From Thiotrichales bacterium (GTDB taxonomy: Bacteria; Pseudomonadota; Gammaproteobacteria; Beggiatoales; Beggiatoaceae), in contig JADGDE010000001.1 of NCBI GenBank assembly GCA_016745035.1, positions 782,507-846,506 of the forward strand: a DNA stretch of 64,000 nt, written 5' to 3'. Below are positions 29,071-37,702 of the stretch, piece after piece (positions within the stretch are counted from its first letter, which is position 1; every line of letters begins with the position of its first letter). The notes beneath the pieces were generated by a model, which was not told the DNA's origin, did no database searches, and was given only the letters and a program-made list of their open reading frames with translations. The position numbers and the translations under genes are program-made.

Positions 29071-30045
29071 TTAAATCGTATCATGAACTATAAGTACACG
29101 ACATTGAATTTGAAAAATCCGATATTTTCGTGATTTAAAATTGGCTTGCTGTTTATTCTCCCCCGCATCACGCGCCCGATACCAGCTTGACAGTAAATGA
29201 ATATCTTCGGTAGAGCCAATCACAATCAATAAGGCAGGGATAATCGAGGTCATGACATTGATGCTAATACCTAAATAAGCCATTAATCCCAATGTCCATA
29301 GCACGCTTAAACTGGCGGTCAGAAAGGGCAGCAAGACTCCAGACCAGCGCCGTAGGCTTACAAATAACACCAATAATAAGGCTAATAAGGCCAGCGGTAA
29401 TAATTGGCTTTGATCGTTGACAATTAAGCGACTTAAACCATCCAGCTCATAAATGCGACCCAGCGCAAATAGGTGTTCAAACTGTGGCTGGTAAGTGGCT
29501 AGAATGGCGTTAATGGCTTGGACTATATCAGCATGGCTGTTGTGCTCTGCATAGTCATCAGCTAACACCAAGTTGAGCGCCAGTGTTGTGCCATCTTCTG
29601 AAATCAGTTGGTGATTAACAAAGGGGTTGTGTTGGGTTCTTGATAGTAATGCTTCGGGGTCTTTAGGTAAGGTGTCAAAATATGGCTTAAAAACCACCTC
29701 GCCATCAGGGCTGGTTTGCACTTCATCAATGCTATAGAGACTATCCAGCCGTTCAATAAAGGGGAGGGTTTTGAGTTGTTGCTCGAGTGTTTTTAGCGTT
29801 TGTAATTTTTCAGCACGGATAAGCTGTGGGTCAATGGCAATAATAGCGAGACTTTGCTCATTGCCAAATTCGGCTAATAATTGTCTATGGGCTATTCTAA
29901 CCGGATCATTTTTGCCGATTAGACCATCAACGCTGACTTCGATTCGCAATTGCCCTAGCTGTGCTAAGGCAAGTAACGAAAAGGCGATAATGATACTGAT
30001 AAGCGCAAGTGCGTGCTTGGCAGCAAATTGAATCAGGCGATTCAT
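29071..30045 (-). pseudogene. Truncated RND/MMPL-type exporter
   Basis: The first ~300 residues match the start of a predicted RND exporter: an N-terminal helix (LALISIIIAFSLLALAQL), a periplasmic domain with VDGLIGKNDPVR, then helices LLPLALLALLLVLFVSLRRW, LLPFLTASLSVLWTLGLMAYLG and the MMPL motif IPALLIVIGSTEDIHLLSSWYRA. The frame then switches to an unrelated 22-residue tail and stops, so the second half of the first transmembrane block and the whole second repeat are missing. Full proteins of this class exceed 700 residues. The break at about 29137 coincides with the edge of the AT-rich island. Confidence 0.8.
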
Positions 30046-30136
30046 GGTTCAGACCTTCTTGGGAAAGGAAGATCTATTCTAGATTAATATTTCAGAAGGT
30101 CAAAGGAATTGTTGATAAACCATTGAGATTACTTAA

Positions 30137-30220
30137 TTGATGTTACGCAAAGCTAAATAGCACTAGGCAGGTGGAAAATCACCTTATTGTGGCAAAAATT
30201 GGCTTAGCGCATCACATCAG
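30137..30220 (-). repeat. 84-bp inverted-repeat (MITE-like) element, copy 1
   Basis: Ends TGATGTTACGCA and GCGCATCACATCA, interior with CACTAGGCAGGTGGAAAATC. It is the same 84-bp length as the copies at 32748 and 50764 and lies in the same orientation as the latter. It sits between the truncated exporter and the stop codon of the MazG-like gene. Confidence 0.85.
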
Positions 30221-30224
30221 TTAT

Positions 30225-30575
30225 TTAATACTCACTTGCCCGCCGTGCATCTCCTTTGACTTGCTCAACCGGATAGCGATCTTCATTTTTTTTCATTTTA
30301 CTTTCGGTGCTGGCGATTAAATCCACGTCCAGTCTGTCGCTAATGCGCAGTAAATAGATAAAAATATCGGCTAGCTCTTCGGCGACCGCGTGTTGTTTTT
30401 CTAGCGGTAAGTTTTCGCTTTGTTTTTCAGTTAGCCATTGAAAATGCTCGACCAATTCCGCTGCCTCGGCAATCAGAGCCATCGACAGATTTTTTGGGGA
30501 ATGGAATTGTTCCCAATCGCGTTGTTTGGCAAAGTCTGCGAGTTTTTCTTGCAGTTGTTGAATGTCTGTACTCAT
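30225..30575 (-). CDS. MazG-like nucleotide pyrophosphohydrolase
   Basis: A 116-residue all-alpha NTP pyrophosphatase of the dCTPase/MazG-like type. Metal-binding acidic residues are in AEAAELVEHFQW and VAEELADIFIYLLRISD, and the C terminus has KMKKNEDRYPVEQVKG. Members hydrolyse non-canonical or modified dNTPs to monophosphates. It starts 3 bp after the thioredoxin-like gene stop, so it belongs to that operon; its stop is 4 bp from the MITE-like repeat. Confidence 0.9.
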   Translation of the reverse strand: MSTDIQQLQEKLADFAKQRDWEQFHSPKNLSMALIAEAAELVEHFQWLTEKQSENLPLEKQHAVAEELADIFIYLLRISDRLDVDLIASTESKMKKNEDRYPVEQVKGDARRASEY

Positions 30576-30578
30576 AAG

Positions 30579-31094
30579 TTATTTCGCCGCTTTGCGTTGT
30601 GCGCGTAGGTATTTGCTAAAACGCTGTTTTTGGTACATGCCTTGGTCAATATATTCCGCCAACCATAAAAATTCTTGGCTATTGCGTAAAGGCCCTGTGT
30701 GACGATATAGGGTTTTGCCTTCCAGATCATAAAAAATCATCACTGGGGTGGCGCGCACGCGGTTGTGTTTTTGGGCAAAGACTTTACTGGTGAGGGTGTT
30801 GCCAGCAAAATCAGTTAATTCGGTATCGCCTTCGATGTCGATAGCTAAAGCACGAAAACGGGGTTTGAAATAAGCTTGGACTGTTTCTTGGCTAAAAACT
30901 TGGGCTTTCATACGGCTACAAAAGGGGCATTCGTCCATTTCGTAAAATAAAAATAAGCCTTTTTGTCCGGCTTCTTTGGCAAGATTGAGGTCTTCTTTTA
31001 AGTCGCCCCAACTATCATCAAAAAATTCAGCCTGCACGCTGGGGATAAAACTCAGACAGAGGATAAGTAAGGGGATTATGCGTAAAGGTTTCAT
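30579..31094 (-). CDS. Periplasmic thioredoxin-fold protein (SoxW-like)
   Basis: A 171-residue exported protein: signal peptide (IIPLLILCLSFIPSVQA), then a thioredoxin fold with the redox motif CPFC in YEMDECPFCSRMK and the cis-Pro loop RATPVMIFYD. It resembles SoxW/DsbC-like reductases that handle oxidised periplasmic thiols. Its ATG overlaps the upstream TlpA-like gene stop by 4 bp, so the two redox proteins are made together, as a likely relay. Confidence 0.85.
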   Translation of the reverse strand: MKPLRIIPLLILCLSFIPSVQAEFFDDSWGDLKEDLNLAKEAGQKGLFLFYEMDECPFCSRMKAQVFSQETVQAYFKPRFRALAIDIEGDTELTDFAGNTLTSKVFAQKHNRVRATPVMIFYDLEGKTLYRHTGPLRNSQEFLWLAEYIDQGMYQKQRFSKYLRAQRKAAK

Positions 31095-31591
31095 CGTTTG
31101 ATCAACTCTTCTATTTGGTTAATGTTAATAGCGCCTTCATGACGGTGTACTAAGCGCCCTTGAGGGTCTATCAAGTAGGTTGTTGGTAAACCTCTAGGTG
31201 ACGGGTATTTGCGTAAAAAGGCTTGTTTATGGACATGATCTTGCTGTCCGCCACGCAACATAATGACAGGGTAGTTGATCATTTGCCCTTCGACAAATTG
31301 TTTTAGACGGGATGGGCTAATATTTTCTGAGCTAACCCCTAGGACTTGAACATTTTCGAGTAGTTGCACCGCATCAATCAGGTGAGGAATTTCTTTTAGG
31401 CAAGGAGGGCACCAGGTTGCCCAGTAATTAATTAACAACCATTTGCCTTGTTGGGCTTTGAGGCTGTGGGTTTGACCTTTAAGATCGACGAGGTTTATAT
31501 CTTTAATATCGGCTGCTGCGTCAGTATCGCTAGAGGTGCAAGCAAGGGGAAGGCAGCAAAGTAATAATAATCCAGCGAAGTATTTTTTCAT
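31091..31591 (-). CDS. TlpA-like thiol-disulfide lipoprotein
   Basis: A 166-residue protein with a lipoprotein signal (LLLLCCLPLAC, lipobox LPLAC) and a TlpA/ResA-type redoxin domain: the active site WATWCPPCLKEIP and the cis-Pro motif GLPTTYLIDPQG. Likely a membrane-anchored reductase for periplasmic cysteines, for example in cytochrome maturation. It is the first gene of the TlpA-SoxW-like-MazG run. Confidence 0.92.
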   Translation of the reverse strand: MKKYFAGLLLLCCLPLACTSSDTDAAADIKDINLVDLKGQTHSLKAQQGKWLLINYWATWCPPCLKEIPHLIDAVQLLENVQVLGVSSENISPSRLKQFVEGQMINYPVIMLRGGQQDHVHKQAFLRKYPSPRGLPTTYLIDPQGRLVHRHEGAININQIEELIKR

Positions 31592-31639
31592 AAATAGTAA
31601 TAGAGGAAAGTGGATGGGGCATACTGCCCCAAATAGGGC

Positions 31640-31810
31640 TTAAACTGCAACCATTTCAAAGTGGTCTTTACCCATATCACAATCAGGGCAAAGCCAATCT
31701 TCGGGAACATCTGCCCAGCGTGTGCCAGGTGTTAAGCCGTGTTGAGGATCGCCTGCTGCTTCATCATAAACATAGCCGCAAATCACACAAACCAATGTTT
31801 GATATGCCAT
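31640..31810 (-). CDS. Rubredoxin
   Basis: A 56-residue one-iron electron carrier. The two iron-binding motifs are CVICGYVYDEAAGD and CPDCDMGKDHFE, with the usual GLTPGTRWADVPEDWLCP between them. Rubredoxins deliver electrons to alkane hydroxylases, oxygen or peroxide reductases, or photosystem assembly enzymes; no such partner is adjacent. GAGATAATAAT precedes the ATG. Confidence 0.97.
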   Translation of the reverse strand: MAYQTLVCVICGYVYDEAAGDPQHGLTPGTRWADVPEDWLCPDCDMGKDHFEMVAV

Positions 31811-31846
31811 ATTATTATCTCAAAATGTTGGAAAGGGAGGGAGAGG

Positions 31847-31872
31847 AAAAGGCAGTGCTATTGAGCACTGCC
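31847..31872 (-). terminator. Terminator of the BI-1 gene
   Basis: On the minus strand GGCAGTGCT, loop CAAT, AGCACTGCC (31872-31851) is followed by TTTTCC. It lies 8 bp after the BI-1 stop. Confidence 0.85.
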
Positions 31873-31879
31873 TTAGGGC

Positions 31880-32620
31880 TTAGTCTTCGCCTGCAAGACC
31901 GCCGAATAACATCAATAAGTGAATGAACAAGTTATAAATGTTCACATATAAAGACACGGTCATCATGATGTAGTTGGTTTCGTATCCATGTACCATGTTG
32001 CTGGTGTCATAAAGGATGTAGCCTGCCATCAACAGTACAATCATGGCAGAAATACCCAATTGAATCCCAGGGATGTTAAACAGCCAGGCGGCAAGCATTG
32101 CGACAACAGCGACAATCAAGCCAATAAATAAGAAGCCACCTAAAAAGCTGAAATCTTTACGGCTGGTTAAAGCATAAGCAGACAGACCAAAGAACATCAC
32201 GGCCGTCGTCCCAAACGCCATCATAATCAGCTCATCACCATTAACAAAACGGGCAAGATACATATCTAACACACCGCCTAGACTTAGCCCCATAAAGCCA
32301 GTTAAGGCAAACACAGAGACTAACCCCCAAACGCTGTTTTGCAGTTTGGCGGTTAAGAAAAATAAGCCAAAGAAGCCAATCAATGTGACGATCCAATGCA
32401 TTCTAGGCAGGTCTAGCCACATCGCCAGTCCTGCGGTGACGGCACTGAACATCAAAGTTAAAGCCAATAAACTGTAAGTATTACGAATCAGTTTATTGAT
32501 TTCTAAACTAGAGGGTTTTTCGCCAATGGCGATACTTGCCTCGTTATTTTGTGCAGCGACATCTACACTGCGAACCGTTTGCTGAGCATTAAACGCTGCA
32601 AAAGGGTCTTTGTTAGACAT
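31880..32620 (-). CDS. Bax inhibitor-1 (YccA/UPF0005) family membrane protein
   Basis: A 246-residue protein with seven hydrophobic helices after a ~45-residue cytoplasmic N terminus. Typical segments are LIRNTYSLLALTLMFSAVTAGLA, FALTGFMGLSLGGVLDMY, DFSFLGGFLFIGLIVAVVAML, and the C-terminal YILYDTSNMVHG and ASLY-like VSLYVNIYNLFIHLLMLFGG with the conserved acidic Asp of YDTS. Bacterial BI-1 members include calcium-leak channels and the FtsH-interacting YccA. GGAGA precedes the start. Confidence 0.93.
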   Translation of the reverse strand: MSNKDPFAAFNAQQTVRSVDVAAQNNEASIAIGEKPSSLEINKLIRNTYSLLALTLMFSAVTAGLAMWLDLPRMHWIVTLIGFFGLFFLTAKLQNSVWGLVSVFALTGFMGLSLGGVLDMYLARFVNGDELIMMAFGTTAVMFFGLSAYALTSRKDFSFLGGFLFIGLIVAVVAMLAAWLFNIPGIQLGISAMIVLLMAGYILYDTSNMVHGYETNYIMMTVSLYVNIYNLFIHLLMLFGGLAGED

Positions 32621-32737
32621 TTGAGTCTCCTTAAGTAAACAACGGAATAGGCAAAATAAAACTCACCTATTTTCTCAACGTTATAATGTGGATTGGCTCA
32701 GGAATCAAGAGCTAATTTTAGAAAAAGTATAAAAATG

Positions 32738-32841
32738 CCCTTATTAACTGATGTTACGCACTGATCGTTTTTTGCTTCATTATTCAAATTTTTTACCTGC
32801 ATGGTGAAGATTAGCCTTTGCGTAACATCAGCTATTAAGGG
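32738..32841 (+). repeat. 84-bp inverted-repeat (MITE-like) element, copy 2, with flanking palindrome
   Basis: Core 32748-32831 (84 bp) with perfect ends CTGATGTTACGCA and TGCGTAACATCAG. The inverted repeat extends outward as CCCTTATTAA / CTATTAAGGG. It lies between the divergent BI-1 and epimerase genes, in the opposite orientation to copy 1. Confidence 0.88.
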
Positions 32842-32877
32842 ATTTTAGATGCCAAATAATAACAGGGGGCGGCGCGG

Positions 32878-33768
32878 ATGAATATTGTGATGACAGGTGC
32901 ATCAGGATTAATTGGCACAGCGCTGAGTCAAGCACTGGCGCAAGCGGGGCATACGGTGTTTGCCATGCAGCGTGGAGAAAATATCAATGCGCCGTTTGCA
33001 TGGCAACCTGAACGGGGTGTGATTCATTGGGATAAAAACCGTGATATTGATGCAGTGATACATTTAGCCGGGGCAAATATTGCCGATGGGCGTTGGAGCA
33101 AAGTACGCAAGCGCTTAATTTTGGAAAGCCGTAAACATGGCACTGAATTGTTGGCGCAAACCTTGGCGCAATTGCCTAAACCCCCCAAGCATTTTTTATC
33201 CGGCTCAGCGATTGGTTTTTATGGCGATACGGGGGTTCAACAAGTTGATGAGCAAAGCCCTTTAGGTACAGGTTTTTTAGCCGAGGTTTGCAAGCCTTGG
33301 GAAACAGGTGCTCAGGCGGCGGTTGATGCGGGGATTCGTACGGTTTTTTTGCGCACGGGGGTGGTTTTAAGTAGCCAAGGCGGCGCTTTGGCGAAAATGT
33401 TATTGCCCTTTAAATTGGGGCTAGGTGGTCGAGTTGGGGATGGCAAGCAATATATGAGCTGGGTTAGTTTGCCGGAAATTGTGCAGATGTTGCAGTTTAT
33501 CTTAAACCATGAAGAGATTAAGGGAGCGGTGAATTTGGTCTCTAAACCTGCGCTGAGCAATCAGGCGTTTACTAATACCTTGGGTAAGGTGTTAAAACGT
33601 CCTACTGTCTTGCCTTTACCTGCGTTTATGGTGCGTTTAATTTTTGCTGAAATGGGCGAGTATTTATTGTTGGGTAGTAGCCGCGTATATCCGCAAGTGC
33701 TGGAAGAGGCGGGTTATCCGTTTATGGATAACAGTTTGGAAATGGCTTTGCGGCGGGTGTTGATTTAG
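32878..33768 (+). CDS. TIGR01777-family NAD(P)-dependent epimerase
   Basis: A 296-residue extended-SDR protein (the YfcH type). The Rossmann motif is MTGASGLIGTALSQALAQAGH; the HLAGANIADGRW, SGSAIGFYGDTG and MSWVSLPEIVQML segments are characteristic, and the C-terminal LPLPAFMVRLIFAEMGEYLLLGSSRVYPQ stretch is the DUF1731 tail. The substrate is unknown for the family. The ATG follows GGGGGCGGCGCGG. Confidence 0.93.
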   Translation: MNIVMTGASGLIGTALSQALAQAGHTVFAMQRGENINAPFAWQPERGVIHWDKNRDIDAVIHLAGANIADGRWSKVRKRLILESRKHGTELLAQTLAQLPKPPKHFLSGSAIGFYGDTGVQQVDEQSPLGTGFLAEVCKPWETGAQAAVDAGIRTVFLRTGVVLSSQGGALAKMLLPFKLGLGGRVGDGKQYMSWVSLPEIVQMLQFILNHEEIKGAVNLVSKPALSNQAFTNTLGKVLKRPTVLPLPAFMVRLIFAEMGEYLLLGSSRVYPQVLEEAGYPFMDNSLEMALRRVLI

Positions 33769-33779
33769 TTCAAGATAAA

Positions 33780-33808
33780 GGATAACACCCCTTGGAGGGG
33801 TGTTATCC
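33780..33808 (+). terminator. Shared terminator-like hairpin between convergent genes
   Basis: A perfect 12-bp stem GGATAACACCCC / GGGGTGTTATCC with a 5-base loop lies between the epimerase and ppk2 stops. The T-tract is short on either strand (TTTATC on minus), so it probably works for both. Confidence 0.75.
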
Positions 33809-33833
33809 CTATGGTTGTTAAACCTAGCCGTAA

Positions 33834-34601
33834 CTAATCGATGTCTAGTTCTTGATCAACCGTGCGAATAATCCGAGGATCAATATCCAATAATTCTTCA
33901 CGTTTGTTAGGATAATCAACGTGTTTGAGGATATAGCGCATGGTATTAATCCGTGCACGTTTTTTATCATCCGATTTAACAATAATCCAAGGAGAATCGG
34001 CTGTGTCGGTGTAGAACAACATATCTTCTTTAGCTTGGCTGTACTCATCCCATTTGGTTTGTGCCAATTTATCAATGGGGCTGAGTTTCCATTGTTTTAG
34101 GGGATCAGTACGGCGTTTTTTGAAGCGACGGGCTTGTTCTTGTTGGCTAACTGAGAAATAAAATTTGAAGGTAAGGATGCCAGAGCGAATCAACATGCGT
34201 TCAAATTCTGGAGTGGAGCGTAAAAAATCTTTAACTTCATCACCAGTACAGAAGTTCATGACCCGCTCTACCCCAGCGCGGTTATACCAACTACGGTCAA
34301 ATAAGACGATTTCACCAGCAGAAGGTAAATGTTGGGTATAACGCTGAAAATACCATTGAGTTACTTCACGTTCTGAGGGTTTTTCTAAAGCCACAACGCG
34401 ACAACCACGAGGGTTGAGATGTTCGACTACGCGTTTAATCGTACCGCCTTTACCGGCTGCATCACGACCTTCAAATAAGCCTACCATGCGCAAACCTTCG
34501 GATTTTACCCAGTTTTGCATTTTGAGGAGTTCTACATGCAAAGGCTCAATAAGTTCCAAATATTTGTCATTCTTTAATTTTTTAGGCTTCTCTAGGGACA
34601 T
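33834..34601 (-). CDS. ppk2: Polyphosphate kinase 2
   Basis: PPK2 transfers phosphate between polyphosphate and nucleotides. The 255-residue single-domain protein has Walker A GRDAAGKGGTIKRVVEHLNPRG, the lid-module region EREVTQWYFQRYTQHLP, and Walker B VLFDRSWYNRAGVERVM. The C-terminal SPWIIVKSDDKKRARINTMRYIL is typical. The ATG at 34601 has GGAAG at a suitable distance; the ten-residue upstream extension is not conserved. Confidence 0.95.
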   Translation of the reverse strand: MSLEKPKKLKNDKYLELIEPLHVELLKMQNWVKSEGLRMVGLFEGRDAAGKGGTIKRVVEHLNPRGCRVVALEKPSEREVTQWYFQRYTQHLPSAGEIVLFDRSWYNRAGVERVMNFCTGDEVKDFLRSTPEFERMLIRSGILTFKFYFSVSQQEQARRFKKRRTDPLKQWKLSPIDKLAQTKWDEYSQAKEDMLFYTDTADSPWIIVKSDDKKRARINTMRYILKHVDYPNKREELLDIDPRIIRTVDQELDID

Positions 34602-34834
34602 GCTATACTTCCTATGCTTGACCTGAGGCAAAAACAGTCATTGTCTAAGGCTCTCTTTACTTGATATGACAGACGACTGAGCTATATTCAGGTTGGTTAG
34701 TGACATGCCCACATCGTGTGTGGTGTGGGCGACAAAAACCACCATGATACCACAGCTTATAAGGCATCTGTATGCCAGCGCTTAATATTATTATGAATTT
34801 ATACACCCATCAAAAAAATTTTAGTTTTGGTTAT

Positions 34835-34918
34835 ATGATGTTACGCATTTATCATTTTTTTGTCTCATTATTCAAGTTGTCGACCTGCCTAGTGAGACTC
34901 AGCCGTGAAGCAATGGCA
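34835..34918 (+). repeat. 84-bp inverted-repeat (MITE-like) element, copy 3 (right end decayed)
   Basis: The left end TGATGTTACGCA and the interior (TTTTTTGTCTCATTATTCAAG, CCTGCCTAGTGA) match copy 2 in the same orientation, but the right end is degenerate. The likely start codon of the cadherin-like gene at 34913 falls inside this end. Confidence 0.7.
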
Positions 34919-37543
34919 ATTTTTTGGTCTAAAACGCTAGAAAAAAGTGTGTACGTCATATCAATGAGCTGTTTACTCAGTTTAATGCTCAATCCAACAT
35001 GGGCAGCAGACTCGATTGGTATATGGCCAAGTACAGCACAAGCCTCTGCCGCTTTTAGGCTCAGCGGTATCGAAAAACAGTCTTTAACCCTTGCTAGTGA
35101 ATCACTGTGGCAGGGTGACTATCCGATTGACTTAAATACGCAGGCGGTAAAATCGCCGAATGGACATTGGTTAGAGACCGAACAAACATTACGTTATTGC
35201 TTAGATCGGGATTTACCCGCTAGCACCGCCGAGCATCCTGTCTTGATGCAATTCACTTTAGATGGGGCACAGTGGCAAGATCAAACCTTCCATTTATATT
35301 TAGAAGAAGCGCAAACACGCCAACCCTTAGCAAATAAACCTTTGCAATTTCATCTCGGCAACACACAAGCTGGGGATGAGGTCATTCGCGTGCCCAGCCA
35401 TATTGAAACAGGCGGGCAAGGTTCCAGCCGGGTGGTCTTGAGTTTAGATCTGGGTGTGGATTTGCCCGATAAAGCTTGCTTGTTATTAGGACAGCAAGCT
35501 TTTGAAAGCCATACGGGACAAGCATATGGCACGAAGGGGAATTTTAAGCTCAACATCCAGCAAGGCGCGAGCCGGGTCAGTATTCAAGCGGATAGTTATT
35601 TTTTTGCCGAGCAGCAATTCCAACATGTGCAAACCCGCAATGATTACATCGAAATCAAACCGCAATTTCAATTTGAAATCAGCCACTATGATAAAGCGCG
35701 TTTAAAACTGGGCGATAGCGCCCCTTATAATCGTCACTTTCAAAGTCTGAATACCCCAGCGACCGCGTTAAATCAATTTCATGCCCAATACCATTTACAA
35801 ATAGCTAAGGATATTGAAGATCCCCTCGTCTTAGATAGCGCTGATAAACTGCAATTACGTTTACATACCAATTTGAGTGAAGCACAAGCTCAGCGGCATA
35901 TAGAAAAAATTTGGTCAGATAATCAACAGGTGTGGCAAAAAGCCATTGGACAACCACAGTGGCAACAACACAGCAGCGCCTTATTGTGGCAGGACGTTTC
36001 ATCACATAATCTACAATTACAATACACGCAGCGTTTATCTCTGCCTGCGCATTCATGGTATATCAGCGCCTATTTGCAACGTCCATCCTGGTCACACGCT
36101 TTTTTGTTATATCAACACGCAGGGCAAACGCCGTTGTTGCAACTGGAAACAGCAGTTAAAGGGGCAGCTTTGCGGGCGAATCCAGTCACCAATAGCCATT
36201 TACGCTGGCGCGCTGATACTGAAGTGGCTCAAATCAAAATCAGTGCGGTTGGCGATCACAACTTGGTCTTATCACGCCCCAATCAGGGCTTTTTTAGTGG
36301 TATTGATGCCAAAGCGTTCAGTCTTAACAATAAAGTTGAGCGTTGGCAGTTAAATAGCGATGATCAAGCCTTAGAATTAAGCATACAATGCAAAGCGCCG
36401 AAAGCGGGCACAAGCCAGCAAGCTGTTTTAAGTCTCATGAGCAATGATCCTTTACAGCCAATATTAAATTACACCCTGCATTGTTATATCCCTGCACCGA
36501 TTAAACCACCACCAGCAGATGTCGGCAGCCAACTATTATTTCAAAATAGCTTAGGGCAGCTTGTAACGCACATTGATGCCTCACAATGGGTTAAAATCAG
36601 CGCCCACTTATATCCCGAAGCGACTCATCAAGGACAAAGCGCCCAAATCGGTTTGTTATATCGTTATCAAACCCCAGCAGGTCGACAACAAAGTTTTCCC
36701 ATTATATTGGCAGAGGCACAGACTTTAAGTGCAGAGATGTCTTGGTTGCTATACCAAGGGCGTTTGCAACATTTACCCGGCTTTTTGAGTTTGAATTTGT
36801 ATTATCAACTCGCAGATGGCAGCAACTATCAAAGCCCAGAACAGCGCTTGCAAATTCACCCAAACCGCGCACCCAACCATATGCGTTTAATTGGCAATCA
36901 AATTGCTGAAAATAGTCAAGCAGGGGCGGTTATCGGCTACTTAGAAACCTTAGACCCTGATAAAGAAGAGGCATTTCGCTATAGTTTATTAGAAAATCCC
37001 GGCGAGCCGTTTGGCTATTTTCGGATTGATGGCAAACAGTTACAGCTAAGTAATGGTTTCCCGCCGGATTTTGAACAAAACCAAACCCTAAGCATTCGGG
37101 TACGCAGTTGGGATCGCAGCGGTGCTTACCTTGATCAAGACTTTCTGATTCAGATACGTAACCAAATTGAAGCCCACATTGAAGCCACCTTAACCACAAC
37201 GGAAGAGGACTGGCATCAAAGCGATGACATTCAGCTCTCAGCCAATGAAGAATTTAAGCTATCTTTACACCTACAACCTGATGGTGCGCATGTGGGTAAA
37301 CTAGCTGATGTGCTCTTACACTTGAGTTATTACAATCAAGCCGGAGAATTACACCGCGTTACCGAACGCTTACAAACCGCCTCACCTTTAGATGCCGATA
37401 TGCAATTACAAGTCTATCAAGGCAATGCTCAAGGTTTGGAGGGCTATTTTGAAGTTCAAGCAGGGTATCAACTCCTAGAATCTAATCGCCATAATTTGGT
37501 AACGGTGATGCAGCCAGTGTTAGCGTTTACCGTTAAGCCTTAG
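34913..37543 (+). CDS. Secreted protein with cadherin-like repeat
   Basis: From the ATG at 34913 the protein has 876 residues: a signal peptide (EKSVYVISMSCLLSLMLN, cleavage after TWA), a long beta-rich region that I do not recognise, and near residues ~705-790 a cadherin-type module (RLIGNQIAENSQAGAVIGYL, TLDPDKEEAFRYSL, FGYFRIDGKQL, PPDFEQNQTLSIRVRSWD) with the calcium-binding acidic motifs. A repeated segment, LLYRYQTPAGRQQ...YQGRLQHLPGFLSLNLYYQL and LLHLSYYNQAGEL...YQGNAQGLEGYFEVQAGYQL, flanks it. The frame is open to 34772, but that part is the MITE-like repeat. Likely an adhesion or surface protein. Confidence 0.75.
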   Translation: MAIFWSKTLEKSVYVISMSCLLSLMLNPTWAADSIGIWPSTAQASAAFRLSGIEKQSLTLASESLWQGDYPIDLNTQAVKSPNGHWLETEQTLRYCLDRDLPASTAEHPVLMQFTLDGAQWQDQTFHLYLEEAQTRQPLANKPLQFHLGNTQAGDEVIRVPSHIETGGQGSSRVVLSLDLGVDLPDKACLLLGQQAFESHTGQAYGTKGNFKLNIQQGASRVSIQADSYFFAEQQFQHVQTRNDYIEIKPQFQFEISHYDKARLKLGDSAPYNRHFQSLNTPATALNQFHAQYHLQIAKDIEDPLVLDSADKLQLRLHTNLSEAQAQRHIEKIWSDNQQVWQKAIGQPQWQQHSSALLWQDVSSHNLQLQYTQRLSLPAHSWYISAYLQRPSWSHAFLLYQHAGQTPLLQLETAVKGAALRANPVTNSHLRWRADTEVAQIKISAVGDHNLVLSRPNQGFFSGIDAKAFSLNNKVERWQLNSDDQALELSIQCKAPKAGTSQQAVLSLMSNDPLQPILNYTLHCYIPAPIKPPPADVGSQLLFQNSLGQLVTHIDASQWVKISAHLYPEATHQGQSAQIGLLYRYQTPAGRQQSFPIILAEAQTLSAEMSWLLYQGRLQHLPGFLSLNLYYQLADGSNYQSPEQRLQIHPNRAPNHMRLIGNQIAENSQAGAVIGYLETLDPDKEEAFRYSLLENPGEPFGYFRIDGKQLQLSNGFPPDFEQNQTLSIRVRSWDRSGAYLDQDFLIQIRNQIEAHIEATLTTTEEDWHQSDDIQLSANEEFKLSLHLQPDGAHVGKLADVLLHLSYYNQAGELHRVTERLQTASPLDADMQLQVYQGNAQGLEGYFEVQAGYQLLESNRHNLVTVMQPVLAFTVKP

Positions 37544-37702
37544 AGTCTATGCGAGGTATGGGAATCGTCGCGAAAATCAGATATTTTGAGGCTAATTCCG
37601 TGGTTTTGTGAGGCGAATAACGTATTATTTAACGAATAAAAGCGCGGAATTAGACCAAAATAGCGGATTTGCAGTAGATTATTCATATGTCGCATAGACT
37701 CT
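37542..37702. repeat. 161-bp palindromic inverted-repeat element
   Basis: A 13-bp perfect terminal inverted repeat, AGAGTCTATGCGA (37542-37554) and its complement (37690-37702), bounds a sequence that is itself a long imperfect palindrome (AAATCAGATATTTTGAGGCT with its near-complement AAATCCGCTATTTTGGTCT; TAATTCCG / CGGAATTA). It fills the whole convergent gap: the stop codon of the cadherin-like gene (37541-37543) and that of the cupin gene (37704-37702) lie at its edges. Confidence 0.85.

Noticed and set aside
29100-29140. Similarity between the exporter break (AAAATCCGATATTTT) and the 161-bp palindrome interior (AAAATCAGATATTTT)
   Set aside because: The shared stretch is short and itself near-palindromic; the 13-bp ends of the palindrome are absent at the break.
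34707-34730. GCCCAC / GTGGGC hairpin upstream of the cadherin-like gene
   Set aside because: Short stem with a long loop and no T-run; not convincing as a terminator or riboswitch.
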